A stretch of 64,000 bases of DNA, taken from positions 248,001-312,000 of the forward strand of contig CM066301.1 of the NCBI GenBank assembly GCA_033807695.1, in the 5' to 3' direction. Shown in pieces: positions 1 through 12,087 of the stretch. The position numbers and the translations under genes were made by a program. The DNA is from Daedaleopsis sinensis. Taxonomy: Eukaryota > Basidiomycota > Agaricomycetes > Polyporales > Polyporaceae. Positions within the stretch are counted from its first letter, which is position 1. Every line of letters begins with the position of its first letter. The notes beneath the pieces are model-generated. The model was given only the letters and a program-made list of their open reading frames with translations, was not told where the DNA came from and searched no databases.

Positions 1-101
1 GAGAGATGTGAGTGGAGCTGTGCACTATGCTTGCGCATGCTCTGTATCCTCGCCATACTGATTAGATATATATCGCAGAAATTCGATCGAGTTCTTCCCG
101 G

Positions 102-3100
102 ATGTCCGACTCAGTGACCTCACCCGGCCCTTCTTCTATCCCCCAAAGCACACCGAGCTCTGCTGTCAACAATAAAATGGCGGAGTCTGGAACCGGTCTC
201 GTTTGGTACTGTGGCTGTATCCAATGCCGCCGTAAGACCCGTGGATGGTGCTCCCGATCAACGTGGTTCCGCCACGAAGAGGTACGAGAGGCGCAGCTCC
301 GGGACGGCCAGATACCGTCGCCAGATCCTTCCTATCAAGTGCCCCGGAAGCGTAAGAACAAGACTCAAACGGGCTCTGCTACTAAGCGCATATGTTCGAC
401 TCTCTCGAACTGCTCAAGCACGGCTACTGCGGCTTCGATCGCACCGCGGCTTTCTCCCATTGAAGAGGAGAGCTTGGACGACGTCCCGGGCCGATCTGGC
501 AACGTGGATTCAAGTTGGTCTGTGCAGGCTGAAAACTACTCTCCGGTGGAGCCGTCTGCTTCCGATTCAAATATAACAACATCTCTGCAGACGGTTAGTA
601 CTGATTTATCATTCAGCTCCTACTTGGATCGTTTCCCGTTTCCATGAATTGCATTGATTCATAACTTGCTACAGAACCGCCCCCTCCACTGCCCGGTCCA
701 CGCTAGTACCGGGTCGAACGCTAGTGGTACTCACGCGGTTTACGCCAACCGTGACGGACCAGGTTCAATGGCAGAGATGCTTGGCTTGGACTTCTCGGGC
801 ATGGCTCCCAACGACGATGACGACTCTGGGCCCAATCCACATCCCCTCTTTCCTGCCGAACCGCTACCACAGCAAGCTGCGCCGCTGCCACAGAGTGCGA
901 CCGGTATTCCAGTGCTCGACATGGCTCAGACGTTCATTGATATGCTTCGCAATCAGCCTTCAATCGACGACTCGCTTCTGAGCGAGGAGACACTTCGCCA
1001 CCTCCGTGATCCTCCCAAGAATCCTGCCGTTCTCACACCCGACGAAATCTGCTCGATTGAGCTCTTTCTCGCAAACATTGACGGCGCTGACAAAACATAC
1101 ATAAAGTCTCGATCCGCTATGCTCCGGCGACACCCAGACGATGATATCCTCTCACTCCATCTCGTGAAGAAGCGAATCGCTGAGCTCACAGGTGTTGAGG
1201 CGATGGTTCATGACATGTGTCCCGATTCATGCATGGCTTACACCGGTCCTTGGGCGGATCTTGACAGCTGTCGCTTCTGCTCTCAGCCCCGATTTGAGCC
1301 GGATTCTACACCTGGTTCCCGGAAGGCCCGACGACAATACGAGACATACCCACTGGCTCCACAACTCCAGGCACGGTTTCGCTCTCCGAGCGGCGCGACA
1401 GATATGCGGCATCGGCAGAGCGAGATGGACAGGATCATGGAGGAGTTACTCGCCACAGGACAGCTCGATCGTATCACGGATATCATTGAAGGCTCCGACT
1501 TCTGGAATGCGCATCAGCGAGGAGAGATCTCAGAAGACGACATCTGCGTCATCTTCTCCATGGACGGAGCACAGTTGTACGAGCACAAGGCTTCCAATTG
1601 TTGGATCTATATCTGGATTCTGGTCGATGTCGCACCTGACCAACGCTATAAGAAGAAATACATCCTCCCCGGTGGGATCATCCCTGGTCCCGCTAAACCG
1701 AAGAATTTCGACTCGTTCCTGTACCCTGGACTACACCACATCGCTGCACTTCAGCGCGAGGGATTCAAAATCTGGGATGCAGCGCGCGACATCACCTTCG
1801 TATCACGCCCTTGGGTGTTTCTAGCGGAAGCAGATGCCATTGGGGCCCCAGACCAGACGGGGTATGTAAGTCATCATGGAAAGTACGGGTGTCGATTGCG
1901 TTGCGGCCGGGCAGGTCGTCGCAAGCCAGGTGGTTCACATTACTACTCCGTATGTCTGCGCCCGCACAATTACTCGGAGCAGGGATGTGACGACGACGAC
2001 TACGAGCCGTATATCATTTCGGATTCTTCTCCTCTCCGATACCAAGAGGATCTCCGTTTCCTTCGCTTGTCAACCTCCCAGACCAACTACGAGGCTCGAC
2101 GACTCGAAACTGGGTTGTCTAAACCCAGCATATTCTCAGGTCTCTGCCCAAAACGTACACTTCCTATCCCTCGACTCTTCCCCGGCGACATCATGCACTC
2201 TTTTGGGCTAAATATTCCTGACCTCTTCTATCGCCTTTGGCACGGAACTATCGAGTGCGATACCCGCAACGGTGATAGCAAGACCTCGTGGGACTGGGTC
2301 TGTCTGACCGGGGCCGTGTGGATCTTGCATGGTGCTCGTGTCGCCGCTGCAAGACATTTCCTCCCCGGTTCGTTTGACCGCCCGCCCCGCAATCCCGCAG
2401 AGAAGATCTCCAGTGGCTACAAGTGCGTTGAGTTCCTTAACTGGTTCTACGGTGTTGGGCCGGCACTATTATACGGTGTACTTCCTGCAATTTACTGGGA
2501 GCACTACTGCAAAGGAGTAGCTGGAGCTCGCATCATCTTTCAGTACGGATCAGACGCGGAGCACCGGGAGAGCGCACACAATTACCTCGCAGATTTCAAG
2601 TACGAGTACGAGGTTATATATGTCCAAGGGAAGACCTCTCGCATGCACTTTGTTCCACAGTGCATGCATGCCATCACACACGCTCCTACTGAAACCGCAC
2701 GCATTGGCCCTCTCATCTGCACCTCACAGTTCCCGATAGAACGGATTATTGGCGACTTGGGGCGCGAGATCCACCAGCCCTCGAACGCCTTCGCCAATCT
2801 GTCGCATCGCGCTCTACTCCGTGCTCGTGTCAACAGTCTCAAAGCGATGTTTCCAGAATTTGACTCTACTCCGGTCTCCCAATCTGCGAAAGTGGATCTT
2901 GGCGACGGATATATCTTGCTACACCCCCGAGAAGATCGCGCTCGCCCTGTCCATGACTACGAAGACATGGTCATCTTCCGATTTCTCGAAAGCCGCCTTG
3001 GTGCTATAGAAGCTCGTGCAACTTGGGTCACCGAGATGCGCACCTGCGTCAGACGATGGGCGCGAGTACGCCTTCCAAATGGGCAGATCTGCCGCTGTGC

Positions 3101-3603
3101 TTGGAAGGAAATACCAAATAAGATGACCCGCATCTCTCGCAACGTCAAGGTGTGTACCACAGTTTCGACTCAGAGGGTTTGCCGGGCCACTGACTTACAC
3201 AATTTGTCAGTATTCTACCCAGGGTTCGGCTGGAGCTCATGCGAGTCCCTGCACTGAGCCGGTGTACTCTTTCGCTGAGGTCAAGTACTATTTCCGGTGC
3301 AACATGGCAGGTAGCGACACCCTCACTCTTGCGTTGGTGGCTCCATATGGACCGCCAAATGTTGAGTTGCTTGATGCATCATCCGGCACGGTTTGGGCAT
3401 GTCGAGCACCCGAGAGGCAGCAGGATCTCATGGTAATTGAGGTCTCACAGATTCATTCCTGTGTTGCAATGATACCTTGCGACACTCTGCCGCATCCGGG
3501 ACCAGGCACAGGACAAGTACACTTCGTGATGGAGAAACTTGGAACACATTGTGGCTCTACTACTTACAGCGATCTAGAGGATGATATTGAGACTGCTGAG
3601 TAG
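102..3603 (+). CDS. Tnp2-like (CACTA-type) DNA transposase, apparently intact
   Basis: Three exons join in frame: 102-593, 675-3149 and 3211-3603, giving about 1119 codons with no internal stop. Introns 594-674 and 3150-3210 both start GT, end CAG and lie between codons. The protein has a low-complexity Ser/Thr N-terminus. A cysteine cluster (CPDSCMAY, then DSCRFC) precedes the conserved block of the agaricomycete transposase_21/Tnp2-like family: FSMDGAQLYEHK, then PGPAKPKNFDSFLYPGLHH, then a Cys-rich GCRLRC segment. FPGDIMHSFGLNIPDLFYRLW follows, where the Asp may be the second catalytic acid. FPIERIIGDLGREIHQPSN lies near the end of the core. Family membership comes from these recognised blocks; the exact catalytic triad was not proved. 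It would cut and paste a CACTA-like element in the nucleus. Two same-strand genes of unknown function follow within 1.5 kb and may be its accessory genes. Terminal inverted repeats could not be located. The start is the first ATG of the open frame. Confidence 0.82.
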
Positions 3604-3839
3604 CACTTTAAACCCTGTATGTACTACAATAGCAGCACATATATTGGCTCGAACATGCGTGACATGCTGAATGCACTAGGCGCCGGTCAAGGTGTATGAT
3701 ATCACACCTGCCTAATAGGGACAACCGGGTTTCCAGGCGACCCAGGAACGAGACAACTCTTTCTCTACCTCCTCGTCACCATGTCCCTCTAGTAGACTAT
3801 GCCTGTCATTAATTCCTCTTTCCTCCGACTGAGCTAGGC

Positions 3840-4967
3840 ATGGACCGGTCTCATCTACACACACCTCTTGGCCCGGCGCCGTACACCACTGCAGGCAGCG
3901 GCACATCCTTTCCCCTTCCCTCCCCTTCCATCAACAGGACACCTTCCGCAACTTTGGCCATACACTCTACATCGTATCCACTCGGAACTTTAGGTGGACA
4001 AGATGTGTTCTCAATGTCTACATCAGATCACACACGGACAGACAGTCCCACGGAGTTACGGCACCATAGGCTTTCGCAGCATGCAATGAGCGTGGAAGAT
4101 GGTCCCCATGTACGTCACACAGAAGTTTGATCCCCATACACTCGGTGCAGTGATACTCACATATAATAGATCTTCTGTGTGTCACAGGCAGACGAAGCAT
4201 TGTTAATACGCAGTCAAAATGTGTCTTATGCCTTGCTTCGTCGTCAAGTCGCCCAACTTTCTCAAGAGGTTCACACAACTCAAGTGCAGTATGCCGAACA
4301 GAAGTATGTAACTACCCATCATCTAGTCCCGCGTTTTAGCTTCTCAACTTGTTCCCCTATCAGACGGCTCTGTGACGAATTGATCAGCAAGATACCTCAA
4401 CTTCTCGGGATGACGGCGACCGACACCGGTAACACTCCGACACTGCCCTCCCTTCACATATCTCCTCCTGTGCTTGGGCTCGGCCTAGCCTATCCGGACC
4501 CACTTACCCGACCGCAAAGATCACGCTTCAAATATTGGTCACTGGATGACTACAATAACGACCCCCCTCCGACGGTAGTAGGAAACAAACGCGGAGGATC
4601 TAATGCAACTCATCATGGCCAGCTATTCATCGAAGACGAAGTTGGCCATGTCATTAGCAGCGGGACAGCGAATGAGATCCGTCAGATGCTCAGAGCGGTA
4701 GTGCACTCTCTCGCCTGGTCCGGTCAAGCTACCCTCAAGCAGGACAATCTCACACATGAGGCACGTGTCTACGTTCATGTCACCTTATCTCGTCGGTTTC
4801 CCTATCTACTTTTGTGCGAAGGTGGTATGTGGAAGATCAATATGCTCCTCAAGCAGATATACCATGGTTTCGTAGCGAATCATCTGAAGCGTTCTGGCAA
4901 GGAGGACACACCTCCCCTTCTCACCGATTACATCACTCATCCGGAGACCTCAAGAAAGCGAGAATGA
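3840..4967 (+). CDS. Hypothetical protein with coiled coil, possible transposon accessory gene
   Basis: Not recognised. Exons 3840-4109, 4170-4303 and 4364-4967 join in frame across GT-AG introns of 60 bases each. The product is about 335 residues. The N-terminal 90 residues are rich in Ser, Thr and Pro. A helical stretch with heptad-like spacing follows (VSYALLRRQVAQLSQEVH), with AEQKRLCDELI across the second intron. The C-terminal half is a compact, conserved-looking domain (GTANEIRQMLRAVVHSLAW, LCEGGMWKINMLLKQIY) and ends in a basic TSRKR tail. It starts 236 bases after the upstream transposase on the same strand. By analogy with two-gene CACTA elements it could be the element's DNA-binding partner; that is inference only. 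The stop at 4965-4967 may not be the true end, since an intron could join it to the next gene. Confidence 0.5.
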
Positions 4968-5054
4968 CAGGGCAGCCTAGGCGCCGGTCAATCGGTGAAC
5001 AAGGTCACCAAACTATCACATCCAACACCATCTACATCCCTTGCAGCATCGCCC

Positions 5055-6694
5055 ATGTCTCCCATCGCAGCAATGCCCCATCAATCCTATTCATCCCCTC
5101 CGCTCCTTACCGCCTCCGCTCCGCAGCCCGCCTCAATACTACCCGACACTCTTCTGACGATGCCACCCCTTCCTGAGAGATTTATTACATCTGCTCCGCT
5201 GTTTACTGCTCCCTCAACCTCGCTCTTTGCACCCGTCCAACCACTTCCAGCATCTCCGCGACCTGCCACGAATCCCGGGCCGACCGCGACATCAGCGCTA
5301 CCTGCAACCTCCGTGACACTGACATTGGGCCAATCGTCTCCATGGACATCTGCTCCACCCAGCGTACCACTCCTACCAACACCTGCGACACCTGTGCCAC
5401 TCCAATTGACGTCTACAACCCCCGACTTACCTCCGTTGACGTCTGCGACACTGGTCCCACTCCAATCAACGATTCCGACGCTGCTTCCGCTCCCATCGAC
5501 GTCCACAGCGCCGGCACCCCCTTCATCCGTGTCTGTGATGCTGACACCGCCTCTGCGGACGCCTACCCCACCGGCACCGCTCCCTTCGACTCCTGCGACA
5601 CCCGCGCCGCTCCAATCAAGCCCTATGCTGCTGGAGCCGCTCCCATTGGCATCTGCAGTACCCGCCCTGCTTCAATCGATGCCTTCGACGCCATCGCCGC
5701 CGCTCCAATCGACATCTACGATGCCAGCCCCACTGCAATCGACGCCTCCAACACCGCTGCCCGCGCCGCCGCTCCAATCAATGTCAGCGATCCCAGCCTC
5801 CCCGCCGCCGCTCCAATCAACGATACTAGCAATCCCAGCCTCCCCGTTCCAATCGACAGTGTCGTCGATGCCCGCCACCAGAGCTCTTCATCCACCATCA
5901 GAAACGCAGCCTAAGGTTGGAGCCCCCGGGCCTGCTCTTGTCCCGGTGCGCAAGCCCTTGTAAGTGCCGATAGTATGATATATCGTTTCAATACTGCGCT
6001 GACTTGAAAGCACTGACTCGGATAAATTGGTTTCGATATTGTCACGGTGCTCGTAGTACAAATCCACCGAACCGTCGTTCGAAGCGGCACAGTGGGACCA
6101 TACCGTCACCACCCGAGAATCCCAGCAATACTCAGGGCGAAGACACGGTAGTAGGGGCTCCAGCCATATCCGGAACACCAGATGTCGAGAGTGCTTTACA
6201 TGCTCAAGAACCTCACGTTCCCGGTACGTCGTGCACTGTAACTATTCATACCATATAACAAAGACTGACTTATCATTTGATACAGACATTGCGCTACCCG
6301 GCTCTCGCAAACCAAGAGGCAAGAGAACCGGTACCGTCATCAAGCTAGCCAAAGCACATTATGATGCGTCTGTGATCAGTGAAAGGTGCGAACAACACAC
6401 CCTTATAGACTTGGACAGAATACCTCATAGACTTCTACATAGGAATATATTTCTGCGCCGTGCGCTAGAACAGGATCCCGACGTCTCTGCCGATGACTTC
6501 ACCAACGCTTGGAAAACCATACGACCGGAAGAGCGACAGGTACGTTTTTGCACGCAGTGTGCCAGTCTCCGTCCGCTCTCTAACCACATTTACATGTTCA
6601 GGAATTAAAGGAGCTGTGTGCCCAAGAGCGCCGCGCACACCGTAGTAAGACGGTATGTAATATCTCAACTATCCTGCCGCAACGGTCTGACTAA
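5055..6694 (+). CDS. Proline/threonine-rich hypothetical protein
   Basis: Not recognised. Candidate exons are 5055-5959, 6057-6223, 6286-6539 and 6602-6694; all junctions are GT-AG and keep the frame. About 300 residues consist of imperfect Pro-Ser-Thr-Ala repeats built on an LQSTP-like unit, which explains the many open shadow frames on both strands. The C-terminal 170 residues are ordinary and charged, including SRKPRGKRTGTVIKLAKAH, then LLHRNIFLRRALEQDPD, then FTNAWKTIRPEERQELK. The first ATG in the frame is at 5055, but the frame is open back to 4995, so the gene may really be a continuation of the one ending at 4967. The last exon could end at 6694 or splice again near 6655. Its place directly downstream of a transposase suggests it belongs to the same element. 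Confidence 0.42.
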
Positions 6695-7282
6695 CATAAT
6701 CTGATCACTACGCTGTCACAGTAGGCGCAGGAAACTGCACACGCATAACGACAGGCTCGCTGGAATCTGGCACACAAGGTACATTGCCTCTCATAGTAGT
6801 CTAGTACATGTAGTCGCAACTCGGTATATAGCTACTAGTACTTACTGTCAGTAGTCAGTTTCGTAGTGCGAATATTAGTACTATTGTCGTAATCATATGT
6901 TTCGTAACAAGCAAGATGGAAAAGAGCGAGAGCGAGAGCGAGCCGACCCTGCGCGAGCTGCACTAGCCGGACTCGTAGACAATCTGACAGAGTCTCGTAG
7001 GCTCGTTATTTGTCTCAAAATCGCGAGCGAGAGAGATTCTCTGGGATTTGAATCGAGCGCTTCTGACAACTAAGCGAACCTCTCCCTCAATCTCTCTGGC
7101 TCGCGGCCGTTTTCACTGGGGCTCATCACCCACCGCGTCGACTCGTTCATTGTTCTCCATTGTCTTGACCTCATGGCCGCTACACCAGCAGAGTTCGTGG
7201 ATCTACTAGTGGATGTCATAAACCTGGGATAATCACTCATACGGTAGTCTCCCACAGTCTCCACGCAAACGCCGCCAACGGC
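6695..7282. other. No convincing gene
   Basis: This stretch has many stops in all frames. It is rich in short CTAG/GTAGT words (for example around 6795-6865) of the kind found in subterminal parts of DNA transposons, and in GAGC purine runs near 6925-6950. A short frame from 7173 (MAATPAEFVDLL...) may be a first exon of the next small gene. No terminal repeat was identified. Confidence 0.4.
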
Positions 7283-7666
7283 ATGCCATCGGGTCCCACA
7301 GTCGCGCAGACTCAGCCGATGCAGTGCGCCTGCGATGAGAACTGTGAGTCACACTCGCAACATGAGTGTACAACATGATACTGACAACCGTCACATTACT
7401 GGACAGGCCCTGCTCATCGTGATTTGCGCGACGACATCGACTTCCTGCTCCATCATCTTGGTGTAGTCTTGCACCGTGAGCAATGGGCGCGAGACACACT
7501 CGCAAGCACCGACAAGGTCTTCAAAGAGTACGTGGGGCTGTACCGGATGAAGGAGGAGGAATGCAAGCAGCTGAGGATGGAGCTTGCGAACGTGAAGGCT
7601 GCAACGTGGGATCAGTGGCCCGGGCATGGGGCTACGCGTCGCATGGGACTTTCATCGAAGCCCTAG
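7283..7666 (+). CDS. Small hypothetical protein
   Basis: Not recognised. Two exons (7283-7343 and 7407-7666) join in frame through a GT-AG intron of 63 bases, creating the segment DENCPAHRDLRDDIDFLLHH. The C-terminal part is a predicted helix rich in Glu, Lys and Leu (YRMKEEECKQLRMELANVK) and could form a coiled coil. The product is about 107 residues from the ATG at 7283; an upstream exon near 7173 could lengthen it. It lies between two transposase genes on their strand and could be another element-borne accessory gene or a remnant. No function can be assigned. Confidence 0.35.
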
Positions 7667-8067
7667 TATCATGAGTGAGCCGGTCATGTATCTGTATGGC
7701 TTGGGGTCTATCTGTATACCCGTTGTCCCTGTGAAGTATGAGGCTACAAGCTTAAGCTTCAAGATATAAGTGTCGAATGACTCGGAGGGCCGCCGATGAG
7801 TTGATGTCTGGTAAGGATGTAATTGGAACAGATTCTCTGGAATATATACTTGCTTGTTCTGTGCTGGGAATACCAAACATCTGAAGAAGAACCGACATCG
7901 ATGAAAGCGGCATGCTGGTAGCATGAACCCCGATATTCTCGGACTCTGTCCATAACATGCCGTGTTATCCAAGTCGTGTGTGCCCCTTCATTTTCAGACA
8001 TTTACCTCCTTCCAAAGGCACTCGACAACCTCGCCTCACACACTCCCTGGATATCAAAGCGGCCGTG
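7667..8067. other. Intergenic, no gene seen
   Basis: Several overlapping minus-strand frames of 68-106 codons are open here, but none has a recognisable domain or a plausible splice pattern. The stretch probably contains the promoter of the gene starting at 8068. Confidence 0.4.
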
Positions 8068-11000
8068 ATGTTCGCGAGCGAGGCACGAACTCCCACAAGG
8101 CATGCAAAACGCCGCCGCGCCTACTCTTCGAGCTCGGAGGCTCCTGAAGAACCCGGTGGAATTGACGGCACAGAGAAGAGGCGGCTGCAATATCCAAAGT
8201 GTATGTACTTACTCCTATGCACCACAGTATTGTCAGTCCCTTACACAGTATACATGCAGTCTTTCTGAGAGATCACGGTCGCGGCCAGTACTTGTGTACA
8301 ATTTGCGAAGGGCGGTCATACGAGCCGCTGAGCAGGGCAATCGCGCACGAGTCATCCAGGAGACATACGGCTCGGGTGCGTGAGCTCGACCACGCTGGAC
8401 CGTTGTCCAGCCCTCCTCTCGTAGACGACTATCCATTGCCGAGACATGCTACAAGCATGGGTAGGAGAACAGACAAGGCGGGTTCACAGGGCGGAGACAG
8501 GCCTGGGGACGACGACATCGAACGAGTGTCTCCTACGGATGATGTTTTTGGTAAGCCGGCTGCCAATTCCAATCTACTAAATCGCACACCTTTCTGACAA
8601 TGAATGGAGATTCCCCCTTGGCCCGGGAGGGTTCTTGGGAGTACCGGCAGGGTACTATACACGGGCCTGCTCTGCCTGATGATCCTGCAGACCAGATCTA
8701 CGACGACTGGGGAGGCAACTTGGGGTATCTGAATGATGGAGAAGAAAGCGGTAAGTTGCTGCTAAATGCATGCATGCATGCGTGACCGGGATCGTGACCT
8801 CACTCACCGTGGCATAGACTTCCGAGACTACGATTCCGTCGATACACTGGACCGACTCGGAGGTGAGAGGGTCCATAGGCCTCGCATGGACGACTCTCTA
8901 TTAGAGGTCATGTCGGAAGACGAGGACTCGGCGAGCGAGATCTCGTCGTGCTGCGAAGAGCTTCCGGCGCCTGTGGCAGGATGTATGGAAGGGGTCGGGT
9001 CGTCACTGATTGAGCTGCTGCTGGGCGAGGAGTGTATAGATCCTGCGGACCAAGGTGAGTCAAGCTCAAATCTCGGGATGTTGAGCTGAGGAGAACTAAC
9101 CGGTTGATGCAATATTTAGTTGACGGTCCTGACCCCAGAAATGTCGTTGATGACGGCGGGGATCCGGACTCGTGGTGGCCATGGCCGAGCAAGGAGGCTT
9201 GCTTGCTCGACGTCATGGGCGCGTTCCCTCGCGCGCTCTTCTCAGAGTCTGAGCTCGGGGCCGCGCGGTGGTTGGCCTCGAAATTAGGGGCTAGAAAGCT
9301 TCCAACAATCCGACAGGTGAAGCTGGCTCGAGAGACGGTACAACGTGTTACTGGTTTGGCGCCAGAGACATATCAGAGCGAACACGGGAACCTGTACACT
9401 GTCGAGAGCATGGAACGGATCATACAGCACGTAAGTCAGCTATTGAGATACATCACTAGCACATACGACTCACTGCGAAGAGATTATTCTTGTATAGGAG
9501 TTTGCAAATCCCCCCGTACGCCGACTGCTGGCGACGTATCCACAGGATACAGGCGATCGACTTCGCGAAACCCGGCAGGCACGGAGGTGGTTGCACGAGG
9601 TCGACGCCAACCTGGCTGGGCCTATGGCACGGTCAGCAGACGGGAAAGACTACTACGTCGAGGAGCTTGCTATGGTCGACGTTGGAAAAGGTGTAGAGCC
9701 TGTGATGGTCATCAGATGGTTCGAGACAGCTGAAGGAGAGTTGGTCGCACGCGTGCATCCCATGCGCTTGACTCCAGAGAGGGACGCATTTGTGGTCGAC
9801 AAACGGTCGGACACGCTTTTCGTGGTACCGTTGAATGCGTTCGTTCTCTCGGTTGAAGAGATGATGTCCGACGACGTACAGGCCTTGTATAATATTCCGC
9901 CACCGACAAATATTAAAGGTAAGTGGTTATACTCGTGCTTTAGCCGGTGCCGGACAACTGTACATTCACGTACTAATATTTAACTTCTCAGGCGCGCTGC
10001 AGTCAAGTGATCCACGCACTCCCTTGTCTCAGTGGTCCCATCCGGTGCGGAACGAGTGGCGGATCAAGGCGAACGGCAGGCGGGTACACGCTGTGCCGAT
10101 TTGGCTATACTGCGACGACACATCCGGCAATACCTCGAAGAAATGGAATAAGCATAATTCGATCCTGTTCGTACTCGGCGGCTTACCTCATGAGCACGTT
10201 CAGCAGCTCTACCATATCCATTTCCTCTCGACATCTAACATCGCTTCACCGCTGGAGATGATGGAGAAGGTGTCTGAAGTATTCCAGTACGTCTGCGTCC
10301 CTGCGTAAGTATGCATTGAAAGACTGACACTTTGTCTCTCGTCTGGCAGGTCAGCGCGCGTGAGTGGTATAGACGTATGGGATTGTCTAACCGGTGAAGA
10401 CGCTCTGGCGGTTCCATGGGTGCATGCCTTCCAGGGCGACAATCCCATGGCGAGCGAATTTTCGTCTCACATTGGGATGACCGGGAAGTGCGTCTGTCGG
10501 ATATGCGAGGTGTACAGGAAGGTCAGCACTGAGGGCACCAATTCCTTGGCTGGCGGTGTCGATAGCGAGTATCGGCGGGTTGAAGACTTTATGACGGTGT
10601 GTGCTCTGTGAAAGCCATGCTTGGTGGGATCTGATGTGTGCAAATGAGCAGGCAGGGAATCCACGCACGAAGATGAAGACATTAGAAGATTTGCGACAAC
10701 AAGAGCGGCGAGCGTTCGGCGGTGCACCGAGCGCAGTTGATGGCATGGGTACAGCAACTGGTACGAAAGATAAATATTTTCAGCAATTCGTCGCGGACCT
10801 TCAGACAAAGCTCAACAAATGGCGGGACGAGAAGAAATCACCCCAAGACACGACCAACCCGCGCTCTGCGTCGGTTGAAGAGCACGAGGGAGGGCCCTCT
10901 GATAGTTCGGCACAGGATTCACGGTCATGGGAGTCGGTACTGGCAGACAGGCTGCGAGAGGCACGCGCGGAGCTGCCGAGTAACATTTTCAATCCGGTCC

Positions 11001-11811
11001 TGCATATTCCTGGTACGCATAATCAGCTACACGGCGAGGTGTTCATGCGGACTCGGACTGCACTCATTCTCATGTCAGACTTCGATGCTCACTCAGACTC
11101 GCCAATTGAAATACTTCACGTCGTCCTGTTGGGCGTCGTGAAGTATTTCTGGCGCGATGCATGCTCGCGTCAGAATGCGGAGGGCAAGGCAAAGCTGAAG
11201 GCAAGACTCACCAGTATGCGAGTTGATGGTCTCGGTATCTCGCCGATCCGAGGCCATACACTCGTGTACTACGCAAAGTCGCTGGTGGGTCGAGATTTCC
11301 GGACGGTAATCCAGGTCGCCCCTGCCGTTCTACATGGAATGATCCCAGAGGCAGCATACGAGGCCTGGCTAGCTCTGTGCCGTTTGGCACCGCTGATCTT
11401 TCAAGGGGATATCGAGCACCTACCAAGCTACAGAGTACGTCAACAGATCAGTCACGGTGTGAGGAGTGTGCTGCGGGGGCTGGATGCTTACACTGGTCCT
11501 AGAAACATCTCGAAACCGCCATCAATGACTTCTTGCGTGCGACCGCTCTTTGGAACACGCAATGGTTTAACAAACCTAAATTCCACCTGTTTGTGCACCT
11601 CTTCACACACATCTTACGCTTCGGACCGGCGACGCTGTACTCCACCGAGGCGTTCGAATCGTACAACTACGTCATTCGCCTACGCAGCATCAATTCGAAC
11701 AAACACGCACCTAGTCTTGACATTGCTAACGCGTTCAGCCACTTGCACGGGGTGCGTCACCTCATCAGCATCAGGAAAAATGGACTGGACGATGTAGGTT
11801 ACCGTAGCTGA
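8068..11811 (+). pseudogene. Transposase gene (zinc finger plus DDE-like core), C-terminus cut off
   Basis: Ten exons (8068-8200, 8260-8550, 8610-8750, 8818-9054, 9120-9430, 9498-9918, 9992-10304, 10350-10596, 10652-11434, 11503-11811) join in frame into about 1061 codons. A C2H2-type finger (CTIC, then H-x5-H) lies near residue 60. The core matches a large agaricomycete transposase-like family: VPIWLYCDDTSGNTSKKWNK, then GDNPMASEFSSHIGM with a Cys motif (CVCRIC), then DSPIEILHVVLLGVVKYFW, then FGPATLYSTEAFESYNY. The Asp pair in CDDTSGN, the Asp of DSPIEILHV and the Glu of STEAFE are the natural acidic candidates; this is inference. After GVRHLIS homology stops and the frame ends 16 codons later. 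The missing C-terminal part lies at 18057-19906, so the gene appears broken by an insertion. Confidence 0.72.
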
Positions 11812-12087
11812 TGTCACGGGCGTAGCGCGTTAGACAAGTCCTAGACCATGTAGCGCCTATACCCGCTCTCAGCCATTTAGTAGCGCTCAGTAGCGCCGTG
11901 GCAAGGCTATGTACCTCCCTGTATCGCGCCATAGCAAGAACTACGGGTACTGTTTACGATTACTCACACCCTTAAAAGACACGTCAGACAGCGGTAGTAC
12001 TAAGGCAATAGTTTGCGCAGACTCGAAGATTTATCACATTGTAAGTTGTCTCGTAACTCGACGCTCGCGCTCGACAGGTTACTACAC

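Noticed and set aside
3673..4991. Direct repeat CTAGGCGCCGGTCAA at about 3676 and 4978 as possible transposon ends
   Set aside because: A 15-base match is expected by chance about once or twice in a window this size, and it lies inside or beside genes rather than at element ends.
5087..5506. Minus-strand Gly/Val/Asp-repeat frame
   Set aside because: It is the antisense shadow of the Pro/Thr repeat region; splicing supports the plus-strand reading.
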